Of a DNA stretch of 64,000 nt, positions 8,272-17,669 are shown piece after piece. This DNA is from CAWVSB01 sp046710535 (GTDB lineage: Bacteria > Pseudomonadota > Gammaproteobacteria > Pseudomonadales > CAWVSB01), in assembly GCA_046710535.1 (NCBI GenBank), contig JBKEHH010000003.1:124001-188000 (forward strand), given 5' to 3'. A program made the translations under genes and the position numbers. Position 1 is the stretch's first letter, and each line of letters starts with the position of its first letter. The notes below the pieces were generated by a model, which was given only the letters and a program-made list of their open reading frames with translations, had not been told where the DNA came from and did not search any database.

Positions 8272-9624
8272 ATGAAACTAGTAATCGTTTTAATACTGTT
8301 AGTTATAGGAACAGTTGTTTTTCACTTCGTCAGCCCCTGGTGGTTCACTCCTTTGGCCAGCAATTGGAGCTCTATTGACGATACTATTAGCCTTACCTTT
8401 TGGGTGACCGGCGCCGTTTTTGTGGCGGTAAACTTATTTCTGGCTTACTGCGTCTATAAATTTCGTTATAAGAAAGGCCAAAAAGCTCACTATGAACCAG
8501 AGAACAAAAAACTAGAGTACTGGCTTACTGGCATCACCACCATTGGAGTGGTGGCAATGCTCGCCCCAGGATTAGTGGTCTGGGCAAAATTTGTCGATAT
8601 TCCAGAAGATGCCAAAGTGGTCGAAGTGGTAGGCCAGCAATGGCAGTGGGCATTTCGATTCCCAGGCGTGGACGGCCAGCTAGGCAGCGCCGACAACCCG
8701 TTTGTCAGTGTCATTAACCCGCTAGGGGTTAACCCCAGTGACCCGGCCGGCCAAGACGACATAATAGTATTAAGCAATGAGCTAAAGCTGCCTATCGACC
8801 AGCCCACCCGAGTATTGCTGCGCTCTAAAGATGTATTACATAATTTCACCGTACCCCAGTTTCGAGTAAAAATGGACCTGGTACCGGGCTCTGTTTCACA
8901 GCTCTGGTTCACCCCAACCAGAGAGGGCCGCTTTGATATTTTGTGCATGGAGTTGTGTGGCATTGCCCATTACGCCATGCGCGGCCACGTGGAAGTTGTA
9001 CCACAGACAGACTATGACCAATGGCTAGCTAGCCAACCAACTTTTGCCCAAACCCAGCAAGGTGGCAGCGGGGATGCGGTGGCCGGAAAAGCCAGCTACG
9101 GCGTATGCGCGTCTTGCCATGGCCAGCAGGGTGAAGGCAATGCTGCAATGAATGCACCCAAGCTCGCTGGTCAAGGCGACTGGTATCTGCGACGCCAAAT
9201 AATAAATTATCAGCAAGGAATTCGTGGCAGCCACAAGGACGACATTCTTGGCCAACAAATGGCAAGCATGGCGAAAATACTGCCTGATCAAGCCGCATTA
9301 AGGAATGTGAGCGCTTACATCAATACATTTGAAGACCAGCCAGTGGCGGCAACAATTACCGGTAATGCCGACAGAGGCGCATCGCTCTATGTTACTTGCG
9401 GCGCCTGCCATGGCCGTCAAGGCGAAGGCAATTTTGCGCTCAATGCACCACGCCTAGCCGGACAGCAAGACTGGTATTTAAAACGTCAGCTTAATAATTT
9501 TAAAGCTGGTATTCGCGGCACTCATGCTAAAGACCAATACGGCAGCCAAATGATTTTAATGGCAAAAATGCTTGGCAACGAGCAGGCAATTGATGACCTG
9601 CTCGCTCATATAAATACTTTTTAA
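8272..9624 (+). CDS. coxB: cytochrome c oxidase subunit II fused to two cytochrome c domains
   Basis: Subunit II takes electrons from cytochrome c through a CuA centre and passes them to subunit I. The 450 residues contain two N-terminal membrane helices, a periplasmic cupredoxin domain with CuA ligands Cys225, Cys229, His233 and Met236 (CMELCGIAHYAM), and two tandem class I cytochrome c domains. Their heme sites are C279-x2-C282-H283 and C376-x2-C379-H380, each with a downstream Met-rich segment for the distal ligand. The two domains share CHGxQGEGN and NAPxLAGQ, pointing to internal duplication. This is a caa3-type oxidase with an extra heme. No separate cytochrome c gene is nearby. Confidence 0.96.
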   Translation: MKLVIVLILLVIGTVVFHFVSPWWFTPLASNWSSIDDTISLTFWVTGAVFVAVNLFLAYCVYKFRYKKGQKAHYEPENKKLEYWLTGITTIGVVAMLAPGLVVWAKFVDIPEDAKVVEVVGQQWQWAFRFPGVDGQLGSADNPFVSVINPLGVNPSDPAGQDDIIVLSNELKLPIDQPTRVLLRSKDVLHNFTVPQFRVKMDLVPGSVSQLWFTPTREGRFDILCMELCGIAHYAMRGHVEVVPQTDYDQWLASQPTFAQTQQGGSGDAVAGKASYGVCASCHGQQGEGNAAMNAPKLAGQGDWYLRRQIINYQQGIRGSHKDDILGQQMASMAKILPDQAALRNVSAYINTFEDQPVAATITGNADRGASLYVTCGACHGRQGEGNFALNAPRLAGQQDWYLKRQLNNFKAGIRGTHAKDQYGSQMILMAKMLGNEQAIDDLLAHINTF

Positions 9625-9658
9625 TGGGCATCACTTCATCCTATTTAAGGAAGGCTGA

Positions 9659-11428
9659 ATGACACATATAGCAATTGCTGACGAGGTTGTTGAACTGCAC
9701 GACCCGACCAGTTTTATAAGTAAATACATTTGGAGCCAAGACCATAAAGTCATCGCAATCCAGTATAGCGTAACTGCTATTATGGTTGGGCTGGTAGCCT
9801 TGGTATTGTCTGCACTGATGCGTTTACAGTTAGGGTTCCCTGAATCTTTTGACTTTATCGACCCCAGCTCCTATCTCCAGTTTGTCACCATGCACGGCAT
9901 GATTATGGTGATTTATTTACTGACTGCGTTGTTACTCGGCGGCTTTGGAAACTATTTAATTCCGCTAATGCTTGGTGCCAGAGATATGGTATTCCCCTAT
10001 CTTAATATGCTTAGCTACTGGACTTATTTACTGGCTGTTATTGTATTAATGGCGAGCTTTTTTGTCCCCGGCGGCCCCACCGGCGCTGGCTGGACACTGT
10101 ATCCGCCGCAAGCAATTCTCGACGGCACCCCCGGCTACGACATGGGCATAATTCTTATGCTGGCCTCACTGGCTATTTTCATAGTGGCTTTCACCATGGG
10201 CGGCCTTAACTATGTCACTACAGTGTTACAAGCACGCACCAAAGGCATGACATTAATGCGTATGCCTCTGTCTATTTGGGGGCTGTTTGTTGCTACTATT
10301 TTAGGCTTGTTGGCATTTCCTGCGCTGCTAGTTAGCGCCATTATGATGTTATTTGACAAACTGTTAGGCACTAGCTTTTTCATGCCCGCGATTGTATCTA
10401 TGGGCGAACAACTCGACTACAGCGGCGGTAGTCCAATTTTATTTCAACACTTGTTCTGGTTTTTTGGCCACCCCGAAGTTTACATTGTTGCCCTACCCGC
10501 CTTTGGTATGGTGTCGGATGTGCTGGCCGTTCATGCCCGTAAAAATATTTTTGGTTATCGAATGATGGTATGGGCCATTGTTGCTATTGGCGCACTGAGC
10601 TTTGTCGTTTGGGCGCATCATATGTATGTCAGTGGCATGCACCCTGCCTTTGGCTTCTTTTTTGCTACCACCACATTAATTATTGCCGTACCCACAGCGA
10701 TTAAAGTTTATAACTGGGTGTTAACCCTGTGGCGCGGAAATATTCATCTCACCACCCCCATGATGTTTGCGATAGGTTTTATCTTTACCTTTACCCATGG
10801 CGGTTTAACCGGCCTATTTTTGGGCAACGTGGTTATTGATTTACCTCTGTCTGACACCTACTTTGTGGTGGCTCACTTTCATATGGTAATGGGGGTGTCG
10901 CCGATAATGGTTTTATTTGCCGCTATTTATCATTGGTATCCGCTTATCACCGGCAAAATGCTCAGTAATCGCTTAGGTAAATTACATTTTTGGTGCACCT
11001 TTCTTGGCACCTATGCCATCTATTTACCAATGCACTATTTAGGTTTCTTGGGCGTCCCCCGGCGCTATTACGCCATGGGCACCACCGACTTTATTCCCGA
11101 GTCGGCGCAAACTCTAAACGCAGGCATTACTGTGGCGGCAATACTGGTTGGCTTGGCCCAGCTTATTTTTATCGCCAATGTTATCTGGAGTATTTTTAAA
11201 GGTAAAAAAGCTGGCCCCAATCCTTGGCAAGCAACCACGCTAGAGTGGCAAACACCACAGGTTCCGCCTGCCCATGGCAACTGGGGTGAGTCGCTACCAA
11301 CTGTGCACCGCTGGGCCTATGACTTCAGCGTACCCGGTGCAGTAGACGATTTTATTCCCCAAAACGTGCGCAACGAAGATGTGGCAGTTGAACCCGGCCA
11401 AACTTTGCAATCCCACGAGGATCAATAA
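9659..11428 (+). CDS. coxA: cytochrome c oxidase subunit I
   Basis: Subunit I is the catalytic heme-copper core that reduces oxygen to water and pumps protons. The 589 residues give at least twelve membrane helices. The low-spin heme ligand lies in MHGMIMV. The CuB His with the cross-linked Tyr is in WFFGHPEVYIVALPAFG. The other two CuB histidines are in WAHHMYVSGM, and the last two heme ligands are in VAHFHMVMG. These match A-type oxidases. An AAGGA ribosome site precedes the ATG. It starts 34 bp after coxB and ends 2 bp before the next gene. Confidence 0.97.
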   Translation: MTHIAIADEVVELHDPTSFISKYIWSQDHKVIAIQYSVTAIMVGLVALVLSALMRLQLGFPESFDFIDPSSYLQFVTMHGMIMVIYLLTALLLGGFGNYLIPLMLGARDMVFPYLNMLSYWTYLLAVIVLMASFFVPGGPTGAGWTLYPPQAILDGTPGYDMGIILMLASLAIFIVAFTMGGLNYVTTVLQARTKGMTLMRMPLSIWGLFVATILGLLAFPALLVSAIMMLFDKLLGTSFFMPAIVSMGEQLDYSGGSPILFQHLFWFFGHPEVYIVALPAFGMVSDVLAVHARKNIFGYRMMVWAIVAIGALSFVVWAHHMYVSGMHPAFGFFFATTTLIIAVPTAIKVYNWVLTLWRGNIHLTTPMMFAIGFIFTFTHGGLTGLFLGNVVIDLPLSDTYFVVAHFHMVMGVSPIMVLFAAIYHWYPLITGKMLSNRLGKLHFWCTFLGTYAIYLPMHYLGFLGVPRRYYAMGTTDFIPESAQTLNAGITVAAILVGLAQLIFIANVIWSIFKGKKAGPNPWQATTLEWQTPQVPPAHGNWGESLPTVHRWAYDFSVPGAVDDFIPQNVRNEDVAVEPGQTLQSHEDQ

Positions 11429-11430
11429 CC

Positions 11431-12099
11431 ATGTTTGCCATGCTTAGACAAAAACCCTGGCTAGACTCACCACAAGCCACGGCCAGCGGTGGCAACAGCA
11501 CCGAAATAATGAAGAAGAAAATTGCCCTGCGATTTTTTTTGGCGGTGGTTAGTGTTTTATTCTCGCTATTTATTGTGACGTTTTTAGCCCGTTCACAATT
11601 TCCAGACTTTGAGGCCTTAGCTGGCCAAGCGTGGCAACCATTTACTAACGCCACCCAGCTATGGATTAACACCGCTATTTTATTTGCCGCCAGCATCGCT
11701 ATTCAAGTGGCGCTAGTGTGTGCACGAAAGACTGCCATTGTCGGCGCTAATGCTGCACTTATTGTTGCCGCCATATTTACGACAGTGTTTTTATGCGCCC
11801 AATTATTAGTTTGGCAACAATTAACTAATCTGGGTTATTTGGTGGCCAGTAATCCGGCCAATAGCTATTTCTATTTATTTACCGCCGTCCACGGCATGCA
11901 CTTAATTGGCGGCTTATTCGTTTTGGCGCGGATTATTTTGCGCTCCAAAGCGAAATCGTCGCCAGCGAGCCTGGTTATCAGTGCCAGCTTATGCGCCAGT
12001 TACTGGCATTATTTATTGGTCGTCTGGCTATTACTGTTTGCTCTACTTACCAGCACCCCTGCTACTTATAAAACCTTAGCCGCACTCTGCGGTTTTTGA
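11431..12099 (+). CDS. heme-copper oxidase subunit III-like protein, first copy
   Basis: This 222-residue protein has five predicted membrane helices and the subunit III signatures AVHGMHLIGG and SYWHYLLVVWLLLF. It lacks part of the N-terminal helices of a standard seven-helix subunit III and begins with a hydrophilic leader of about 30 residues. A second, better conserved subunit III follows directly. Operons with two subunit III-like genes are known in marine gammaproteobacteria; the division of labour is unknown. The ATG is 2 bp after the coxA stop, so translation is probably coupled. Confidence 0.85.
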   Translation: MFAMLRQKPWLDSPQATASGGNSTEIMKKKIALRFFLAVVSVLFSLFIVTFLARSQFPDFEALAGQAWQPFTNATQLWINTAILFAASIAIQVALVCARKTAIVGANAALIVAAIFTTVFLCAQLLVWQQLTNLGYLVASNPANSYFYLFTAVHGMHLIGGLFVLARIILRSKAKSSPASLVISASLCASYWHYLLVVWLLLFALLTSTPATYKTLAALCGF

Positions 12100-12107
12100 G
12101 AGCACAT

Positions 12108-12782
12108 ATGGAAATTCAAACGGACAAGCTAAATAACGACAGCCGCTGGCAAAGCCTAAGCAGCGATTGGTCAAGTGATAAAGAAACATTCCCCATGCCG
12201 TGGGGAAAGCTAATGATGTGGATCTTCTTACTCAGCGACACATTTATTTTTAGTATATTTCTTACCGGCTATATGAATGTTCGTATGTCTGCCACCGAGC
12301 CGTGGCCAAACACCAGTGAAGTATTCGCCTTAACAATTTTCGGCCAACATATGCCGCTAATTCTTATCGCCATTATGACCTTTGTCCTTATCACTAGTAG
12401 CGGCACCATGGCACTGGCGGTTAATTACGGCTACCAAGGTCAACGCAAAAAAACTATGTGGCTAATGATAGCTACCGCACTGCTGGGAGCATCGTTTGTC
12501 GGCATGCAAGTATTCGAGTGGAGCAAGCTCATTCACGAAGGCGTAAGACCCTGGGCGAACCCGTTCGGCGCCGCTCAATTTGGTTCATCGTTTTTTATGA
12601 TTACCGGCTTTCATGGTTTGCATGTAAGCGCTGGGGTTATTTATTTATCAGTTATTGCTAACCGAGTACGCAAAGGGCATTACCAAGGCAAAAGTTCCTA
12701 TCCGGTCGAAATTGTCGGCTTATACTGGCATTTCGTTGATTTGGTATGGGTATTTATCTTTGCATTTTTCTACCTTTGGTAG
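12108..12782 (+). CDS. coxC: cytochrome c oxidase subunit III
   Basis: This 224-residue integral membrane protein matches heme-copper oxidase subunit III. Features are MMWIFLLSDTFIFSIFLTG in helix 1, the FHGLHVSAG motif, and the C-terminal LYWHFVDLVWVFIFAFFYL. An in-frame TTG at 12096 overlaps the previous gene. The ATG at 12108 is preferred because a GAGAG ribosome site lies just upstream. Subunit III stabilises the core and helps proton uptake in known A-type oxidases. Confidence 0.9.
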   Translation: MEIQTDKLNNDSRWQSLSSDWSSDKETFPMPWGKLMMWIFLLSDTFIFSIFLTGYMNVRMSATEPWPNTSEVFALTIFGQHMPLILIAIMTFVLITSSGTMALAVNYGYQGQRKKTMWLMIATALLGASFVGMQVFEWSKLIHEGVRPWANPFGAAQFGSSFFMITGFHGLHVSAGVIYLSVIANRVRKGHYQGKSSYPVEIVGLYWHFVDLVWVFIFAFFYLW

Positions 12783-12805
12783 CGCATTAAAATGAGAGGC
12801 ATATT

Positions 12806-13135
12806 GTGACACAGACAATTGATCAAGCAGAACATCAACAACACCCGATAAGCATTTACTTGAAAGTATGGCTGCTACTTTTTGTCCTTAGCACCCTGTC
12901 TTATTTAGTCGACTTTTTTCAATTTCAAAGCTACACCCGCTGGACTTTAGTGCTGATATTTATGTTTTTAAAAGCAGGTTTTATCATCAGTATTTTTATG
13001 CACTTAGGGTGGGAGCGCTATGCGCTTAAATGCACATTGTTACTGCCACCACTAGCGATTACCGTGCTTATTGCGCTAATGGCAATTGAAGCTGACCATA
13101 CCTTCGCTGCCCGCCAGATATTTTTAGGCCAATGA
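12806..13135 (+). CDS. cytochrome c oxidase subunit IV-like protein
   Basis: This 109-residue protein has three membrane helices (about residues 19-37, 45-66 and 76-94) and the segment FLKAGFIISIFMHLGWER, which is typical of prokaryotic subunit IV/CyoD-like proteins. It starts at GTG with GAGAGG eight bases upstream. It is thought to help assembly or stability of the oxidase. It lies 23 bp after subunit III and 50 bp before the heme O synthase gene. Confidence 0.88.
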   Translation: MTQTIDQAEHQQHPISIYLKVWLLLFVLSTLSYLVDFFQFQSYTRWTLVLIFMFLKAGFIISIFMHLGWERYALKCTLLLPPLAITVLIALMAIEADHTFAARQIFLGQ

Positions 13136-13185
13136 CTAGTTGCGCACCCATAACAGTTTTTAATCGCTAAGGAGGCGCCCATACA

Positions 13186-14094
13186 GTGACCAATGCCGTT
13201 GCTATAACGAATACTAAAACACCTAGCTGGCGCGAGTATTTAGAGCTATGTAAGCCCAAAGTTGTGTTGCTATTACTAGTAACCGCGGTCGTTGGCATGC
13301 AGTTAGCCAGCCCTAATTGGGTGCCTATTGGCACAGTCATTATCGCCACCATCGGTATTGGCTTTGCAGCCAGTTCAGCGGCGGTAATCAACCATATTGT
13401 TGATGCCAGTATTGACGCTAAAATGCAGCGCACCAAGCGCCGCCCCATTGTCAGCGGTAATATGACAAATCAGCGCGCGCTGGTTTTTTCTGCTGTACTC
13501 GGCATTTCTTCTATGCTTATTTTGGTGATATTTGTTAACACCTTAACGGCAGTACTGTCGTTGGTAGGCCTTATTGGTTATGCCGTTATTTACACTATGT
13601 TTTTAAAACATGCGACGCCGCAAAATATTGTTATTGGGGGCTTGGCTGGAGCACTGCCACCGCTAATAGGCTGGACGGCAATCACTAATACTATTAGCTC
13701 TGAAGGTATTTTATTAGTGCTGATTATTTTCACTTGGACACCTGCGCACTTTTGGGCCTTAGCGATTGACAGAATTGAGGACTATAAAAAGGCCGACGTA
13801 CCGATGTTGCCAGTAACCCATGGCATAGAATTTACCAAAACCTGTGTATTACTCTATAGTCTCGCCCTGTGGGTGGTCAGCATTATTCCTTTCGTGGTCG
13901 GCATGAGCGGGATTTTATATCTAATCTGTGCGGCAGGCTTAGGCGGCTGGTTTAGCTACTACGCTTGGCAGCTTAAATACCGCCCCAAGGCTGACACCGC
14001 CATTAAGACATTTATGGTGTCGGTGAAATATTTACTGTATTTGTTTTCTGCTTTGCTTATTGACCATTATCTAACCATGATAGCCAATATATAA
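13186..14094 (+). CDS. cyoE: protoheme IX farnesyltransferase (heme O synthase)
   Basis: This UbiA-family membrane enzyme adds a farnesyl group to heme B, making heme O, the precursor of heme A for the oxidase. The 302 residues give about nine helices. The first prenyl diphosphate-binding motif is NHIVDASIDAKMQRTKRRPI, and the second conserved block is HFWALAIDRIEDYKKADVPMLP. It starts at GTG preceded by AAGGAGG. It is also called CtaB. No ctaA (heme A synthase) or ctaG (CuB insertion) gene is present in this operon, so those are expected elsewhere. Confidence 0.95.
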   Translation: MTNAVAITNTKTPSWREYLELCKPKVVLLLLVTAVVGMQLASPNWVPIGTVIIATIGIGFAASSAAVINHIVDASIDAKMQRTKRRPIVSGNMTNQRALVFSAVLGISSMLILVIFVNTLTAVLSLVGLIGYAVIYTMFLKHATPQNIVIGGLAGALPPLIGWTAITNTISSEGILLVLIIFTWTPAHFWALAIDRIEDYKKADVPMLPVTHGIEFTKTCVLLYSLALWVVSIIPFVVGMSGILYLICAAGLGGWFSYYAWQLKYRPKADTAIKTFMVSVKYLLYLFSALLIDHYLTMIANI

Positions 14095-14095
14095 T

Positions 14096-14776
14096 ATGGC
14101 GGTGAAGCAAAATAAACTCATTGCCTTACAGATAGCGGTTTTTTTGTTATCGGTCTGGGCATTATTTGCCGCCGCTTTTTATCTCAATAAGTCGCCCCCC
14201 AAAATAAATGGCGTGGTTATTCCAAGCGCGCAAACACTAAAAAGTTTTAGTTTAGTCAGCCACCAAAATACGCTGTATAACAATCAGAGCCTAATAGGTA
14301 ATTGGCATATTTTGTCTTATGGTTATACCGACTGCCCAGACATTTGCCCCACTACCCTGGCCTTACTGGCTCAGGTTGAGCAAAAGGTGATTGCTAGCGG
14401 GGAATACACCGATCTGGAGATTTTGTTTTATACCATTGACCCGCAGCGCGACACAGTTGCAAAGCTAGCCCAGTACATCCCTTTTTTTAGCTCGCGCTTT
14501 ATTGGCCTCACTCCATCGCTCCAGTCCAACAGTTATATCGACTTTGAGCAAAGCCTAGGAATCCAAGGCGTGCTAACGCCGCTACCAGCAGGCAACACTA
14601 ATTTTAAAGGCTATTCGGTTAGCCATGGGGTTATGTTGTATGTGTTAAACGCCGAAGGGAAGTTACAAGCGATTTTAAAGCCCGACGTCGATATCCAAGG
14701 AATACACTCTTTTGATAGTGAGAAAATTTACCAAGACTATCGCGCCTTACGCAATTATTTTCCCGATCCGGTATAA
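14096..14776 (+). CDS. SCO1/SenC family copper chaperone
   Basis: SCO proteins are membrane-anchored thioredoxin-fold proteins that deliver copper to, or reduce, the CuA site of subunit II. The 226 residues begin with one anchor helix (about 9-29). The copper ligands are in YTDCPDICPTT (a C-x3-C motif) and the distal His in SVSHGVML. The gene begins one base after the cyoE stop and is the last gene of the oxidase operon. It is convergent with miaA, only 2 bp away. Confidence 0.93.
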   Translation: MAVKQNKLIALQIAVFLLSVWALFAAAFYLNKSPPKINGVVIPSAQTLKSFSLVSHQNTLYNNQSLIGNWHILSYGYTDCPDICPTTLALLAQVEQKVIASGEYTDLEILFYTIDPQRDTVAKLAQYIPFFSSRFIGLTPSLQSNSYIDFEQSLGIQGVLTPLPAGNTNFKGYSVSHGVMLYVLNAEGKLQAILKPDVDIQGIHSFDSEKIYQDYRALRNYFPDPV

Positions 14777-14778
14777 AT

Positions 14779-15813
14779 CTAAGCTGGCGACTTAATGTAG
14801 TGTAGCGCAGCGGCTAGCAAGCTTTTGTCTGCCACCGCAGCCGGGCTGAGCACTTTTTGATTAGTGCCATTGGTATGAAGATGAATAACTTCGGGCCAGC
14901 CGCGCAGCCAGGTTAGCTGCCTTTTTGCCAATTGACGAGTAGCAATAACACCTCGCTCACGGGCCTCATCTAAGGACAACTTACCCTGCAGATAATCCCA
15001 CATTTGGCGATAACCCACGACTCTAACCGAAGGCATTGCCTCATTAAGGTCGCCACGCTGAAACAACGCTTGTACTTCTGCAACAAAACCGGCTTCGATC
15101 ATTTGATCGAAGCGCTGCTCAATACGCTGATGAAGCACCGCGCGATCTTGCGGTGAAATAGCCAGTAATAGGGGCGAAAACTTGCAATCTTTGGCTAACT
15201 GGCTGTTTGAGGCCTTATTTTCAAGACTTTGCTGTTCATGTAATTCGGTCATTGTTTTACCGCTTAACCGGTAGACCTCTAGTGCGCGCTGCAAGCGCTG
15301 GCGGTCACTAGGCTTTAAGCGCTGGGCGGCTTTTGGGTCAATAGCTGCTAACTGCTGGTGCATAACATCCCAGCCTTTTTCTGCGGCTTCAAGCTCTATT
15401 TCGGCTCGCACTTGAGAGTTTGCTTTAGGCATGTCAGCTAGGCCATAGAGCAGTGCTTTAAAATACATCATGGTGCCGCCAACTAATAACGGCACTTTAC
15501 CCTTGGCAATAGCGGTATTTATTTCAACTAAGGCGTCGGTTCTAAATTGGGAGGCAGAATAGCTTTCAGCAGGGTCTAAAAAGTCGATTAACTTATGCGG
15601 GGCGCAGGCTAATACTGCTGGCTCAGGCTTAGCGGTACCGATGTTCATGTCTTTATATATTAGCGCTGAATCAACACTGATAATTTCACAAGGTAAGCAC
15701 TTACTAATCTGTACTGCTAAATCAGTCTTCCCTGAGGCCGTTGGGCCCATCAAACAGATAACCAATGGCGGCTGCGCCGTTAATATCTTGTCGCTATCTG
15801 CTTGGGCTAACAA
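14779..15813 (-). CDS. miaA: tRNA dimethylallyltransferase
   Basis: MiaA adds a dimethylallyl group to A37 of tRNAs that read UNN codons. The 344 residues have a P-loop (GPTASGKTD), the DSALIYKDMNIGTAKP block, the GGTMMYFKALL segment and VVGYRQMWDYL. The length is slightly above average through a short insert around residues 200-210 and a C-terminal tail. It starts 3 bp after the mutL stop and is cotranscribed with it. In most relatives hfq follows directly; here the oxidase operon intervenes on the opposite strand. Confidence 0.97.
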   Translation of the reverse strand: MLAQADSDKILTAQPPLVICLMGPTASGKTDLAVQISKCLPCEIISVDSALIYKDMNIGTAKPEPAVLACAPHKLIDFLDPAESYSASQFRTDALVEINTAIAKGKVPLLVGGTMMYFKALLYGLADMPKANSQVRAEIELEAAEKGWDVMHQQLAAIDPKAAQRLKPSDRQRLQRALEVYRLSGKTMTELHEQQSLENKASNSQLAKDCKFSPLLLAISPQDRAVLHQRIEQRFDQMIEAGFVAEVQALFQRGDLNEAMPSVRVVGYRQMWDYLQGKLSLDEARERGVIATRQLAKRQLTWLRGWPEVIHLHTNGTNQKVLSPAAVADKSLLAAALHYIKSPA

Positions 15814-15816
15814 GGT

Positions 15817-17637
15817 TTACTGCCCGCGCAAAAATAGCTTATCAAGTTCCGACAAACTCATCTGCGTCCAGGTTGGCCGACCATGGTTGCACTGACCACT
15901 GCGCTCGGTTATTTCCATGTCACGCAACAGGCCATTCATCTCTGGAATAGTTAACTGGCGATTAGCTCGCACCGAACCATGGCAGGCCATAGTAGAAAGA
16001 ATTTCATCCATGCTGGCTAATATTCTGTCACTGCTTTGTAGCATTAATATGCCTGACAGCACGTCGCGCACCAACTGTTCCACATTGGCATTGGCCAACA
16101 TCACTGGCACTTGGCGCACCACTAAAGATTCTTCGCTCATGCGCTCAACAGTAAAACCCAAACCGCTAAATACGTCGTTGTGCTCTTGCGCGCAGTTAGC
16201 TTCGCGGTCACTTACCGCAATAGTCTGCGGCACTAGTAAGGGCTGCGCCTGAATACCTTGCTGATCTCGTGACTGCTTCATGCGCTCGTAGATAATACGC
16301 TCGTGGGCAGCATGCATATCGACTACCACCAAACCATTGGCATTTTCGGCCAAAATATAAATGCCTTTCAGCTGCGCAATAGCAAAACCTAGCGGTGGAA
16401 TTTCTGCATTGCCAGCAGACATTTCTTCCATCGTGGGGATGGCTGAAGGCTGAGCCGCAAAGCCTGAACCCGCTGACATTGACCCCGCCGGTTGATGTAA
16501 ATTTTGGTAAGCAGCAATTTTCTCGTTAACCCCAGCGACTGGTGAAGACTGGTAGCCAAGCCCCATATTTTGCTGCAGCGGCGCATGCTCTGACCCCATT
16601 GGCTGCTGCGCCAATTCATTGGCGGGCAATTGCTCATCGGGGCGCACGTCGGCCAAAGCTTTATGCAGCGCACGAAACAAAAAGTCATGCACGCTGCGCC
16701 CGTCTCTAAAGCGCACTTCATACTTAGTAGGATGAACATTTACGTCGACAACTTTTGGGTCCAGCTCTAAATACAATACATAAGCCGGGTGCCTGCCATG
16801 AAATAAAACATCACGGTAAGCTTGGCGCATAGCGTGAGTTACCAGTTTGTCTTTAACTACTCTGCCATTAACAAAAAAGTATTGTAAGTCAGCTTGGGAG
16901 CGAGAAAACGTTGGCAAAGCCACCCAACCACTAAGGCGTAAACCCATTGCTTCGGCTTCGATACTAAGCGCTTGATCCATAAAAGCGCTGCCACAGACAG
17001 TCGCAACTCGGCGTTGTTTTTCTGCCAAAGTATCGGCTTGTTTTAATGAATAAACAACTTTGCCGTCGTGACGCAGTTGAAACGCTGCATCAAAGCGGCT
17101 TAATGCTTGGCGCTTTACGGTTTCAGCCACATGATTAAATTCAGTTTTTTCAGTGCGTAAAAACTTTCTTCGGGCTGGAGTGTTAAAAAATAAATCGCGC
17201 ACTTCTATGGTAGTGCCTTGCGGGTGTGCGGCGGCGGTAACATCAACGTCCATTTCACGGCCGTCGACCGTTGCCTTCCAACCTTCACCGCCGGTGCTCG
17301 AGGTCAATGTCACTCTGGCCACCGATGCAATACTGGCTAAGGCTTCACCTCTAAAACCTAAAGAATGGACTCCTTCTAAGTCTTCAAGATTTTTAATTTT
17401 ACTGGTGGCATGACGACTTAATGCCAATGGCATGTCTTCTTTTAGTATGCCGCTGCCATTATCACGTAACTTTATCTGCCGGGTGCCGCCAAGCTCCAAG
17501 TCAATATCTATGCGTGTTGCACCTGCATCCAAACAGTTTTCGATCAACTCTTTGACCACCGAGGCAGGTCTTTCGACCACTTCACCGGCAGCTATTTGGT
17601 TAGCTAAGCGAGGACTTAATAATTGAATCTTACCCAT
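15817..17637 (-). CDS. mutL: DNA mismatch repair protein MutL
   Basis: MutL couples MutS mismatch recognition to strand incision. The N-terminal GHKL ATPase has NQIAAGEVVERPASVVKE, ENCLDAGA, DNGSGI and the GFRGEAL loop. A Pro/Gly/Met-rich linker (about residues 340-410) joins it to the C-terminal dimerisation domain. That domain contains DMHAAHERIIYE, matching the D-x-H-A-x2-E-x4-E endonuclease motif, and CNHGRP near the end. So this is an endonuclease-type MutL, as in pseudomonads, which lack MutH. The length of 606 residues is normal. It follows the amidase gene and precedes miaA. Confidence 0.97.
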   Translation of the reverse strand: MGKIQLLSPRLANQIAAGEVVERPASVVKELIENCLDAGATRIDIDLELGGTRQIKLRDNGSGILKEDMPLALSRHATSKIKNLEDLEGVHSLGFRGEALASIASVARVTLTSSTGGEGWKATVDGREMDVDVTAAAHPQGTTIEVRDLFFNTPARRKFLRTEKTEFNHVAETVKRQALSRFDAAFQLRHDGKVVYSLKQADTLAEKQRRVATVCGSAFMDQALSIEAEAMGLRLSGWVALPTFSRSQADLQYFFVNGRVVKDKLVTHAMRQAYRDVLFHGRHPAYVLYLELDPKVVDVNVHPTKYEVRFRDGRSVHDFLFRALHKALADVRPDEQLPANELAQQPMGSEHAPLQQNMGLGYQSSPVAGVNEKIAAYQNLHQPAGSMSAGSGFAAQPSAIPTMEEMSAGNAEIPPLGFAIAQLKGIYILAENANGLVVVDMHAAHERIIYERMKQSRDQQGIQAQPLLVPQTIAVSDREANCAQEHNDVFSGLGFTVERMSEESLVVRQVPVMLANANVEQLVRDVLSGILMLQSSDRILASMDEILSTMACHGSVRANRQLTIPEMNGLLRDMEITERSGQCNHGRPTWTQMSLSELDKLFLRGQ

Positions 17638-17669
17638 GAATATTCACTTTTTACACAAACTGAGGGCGC

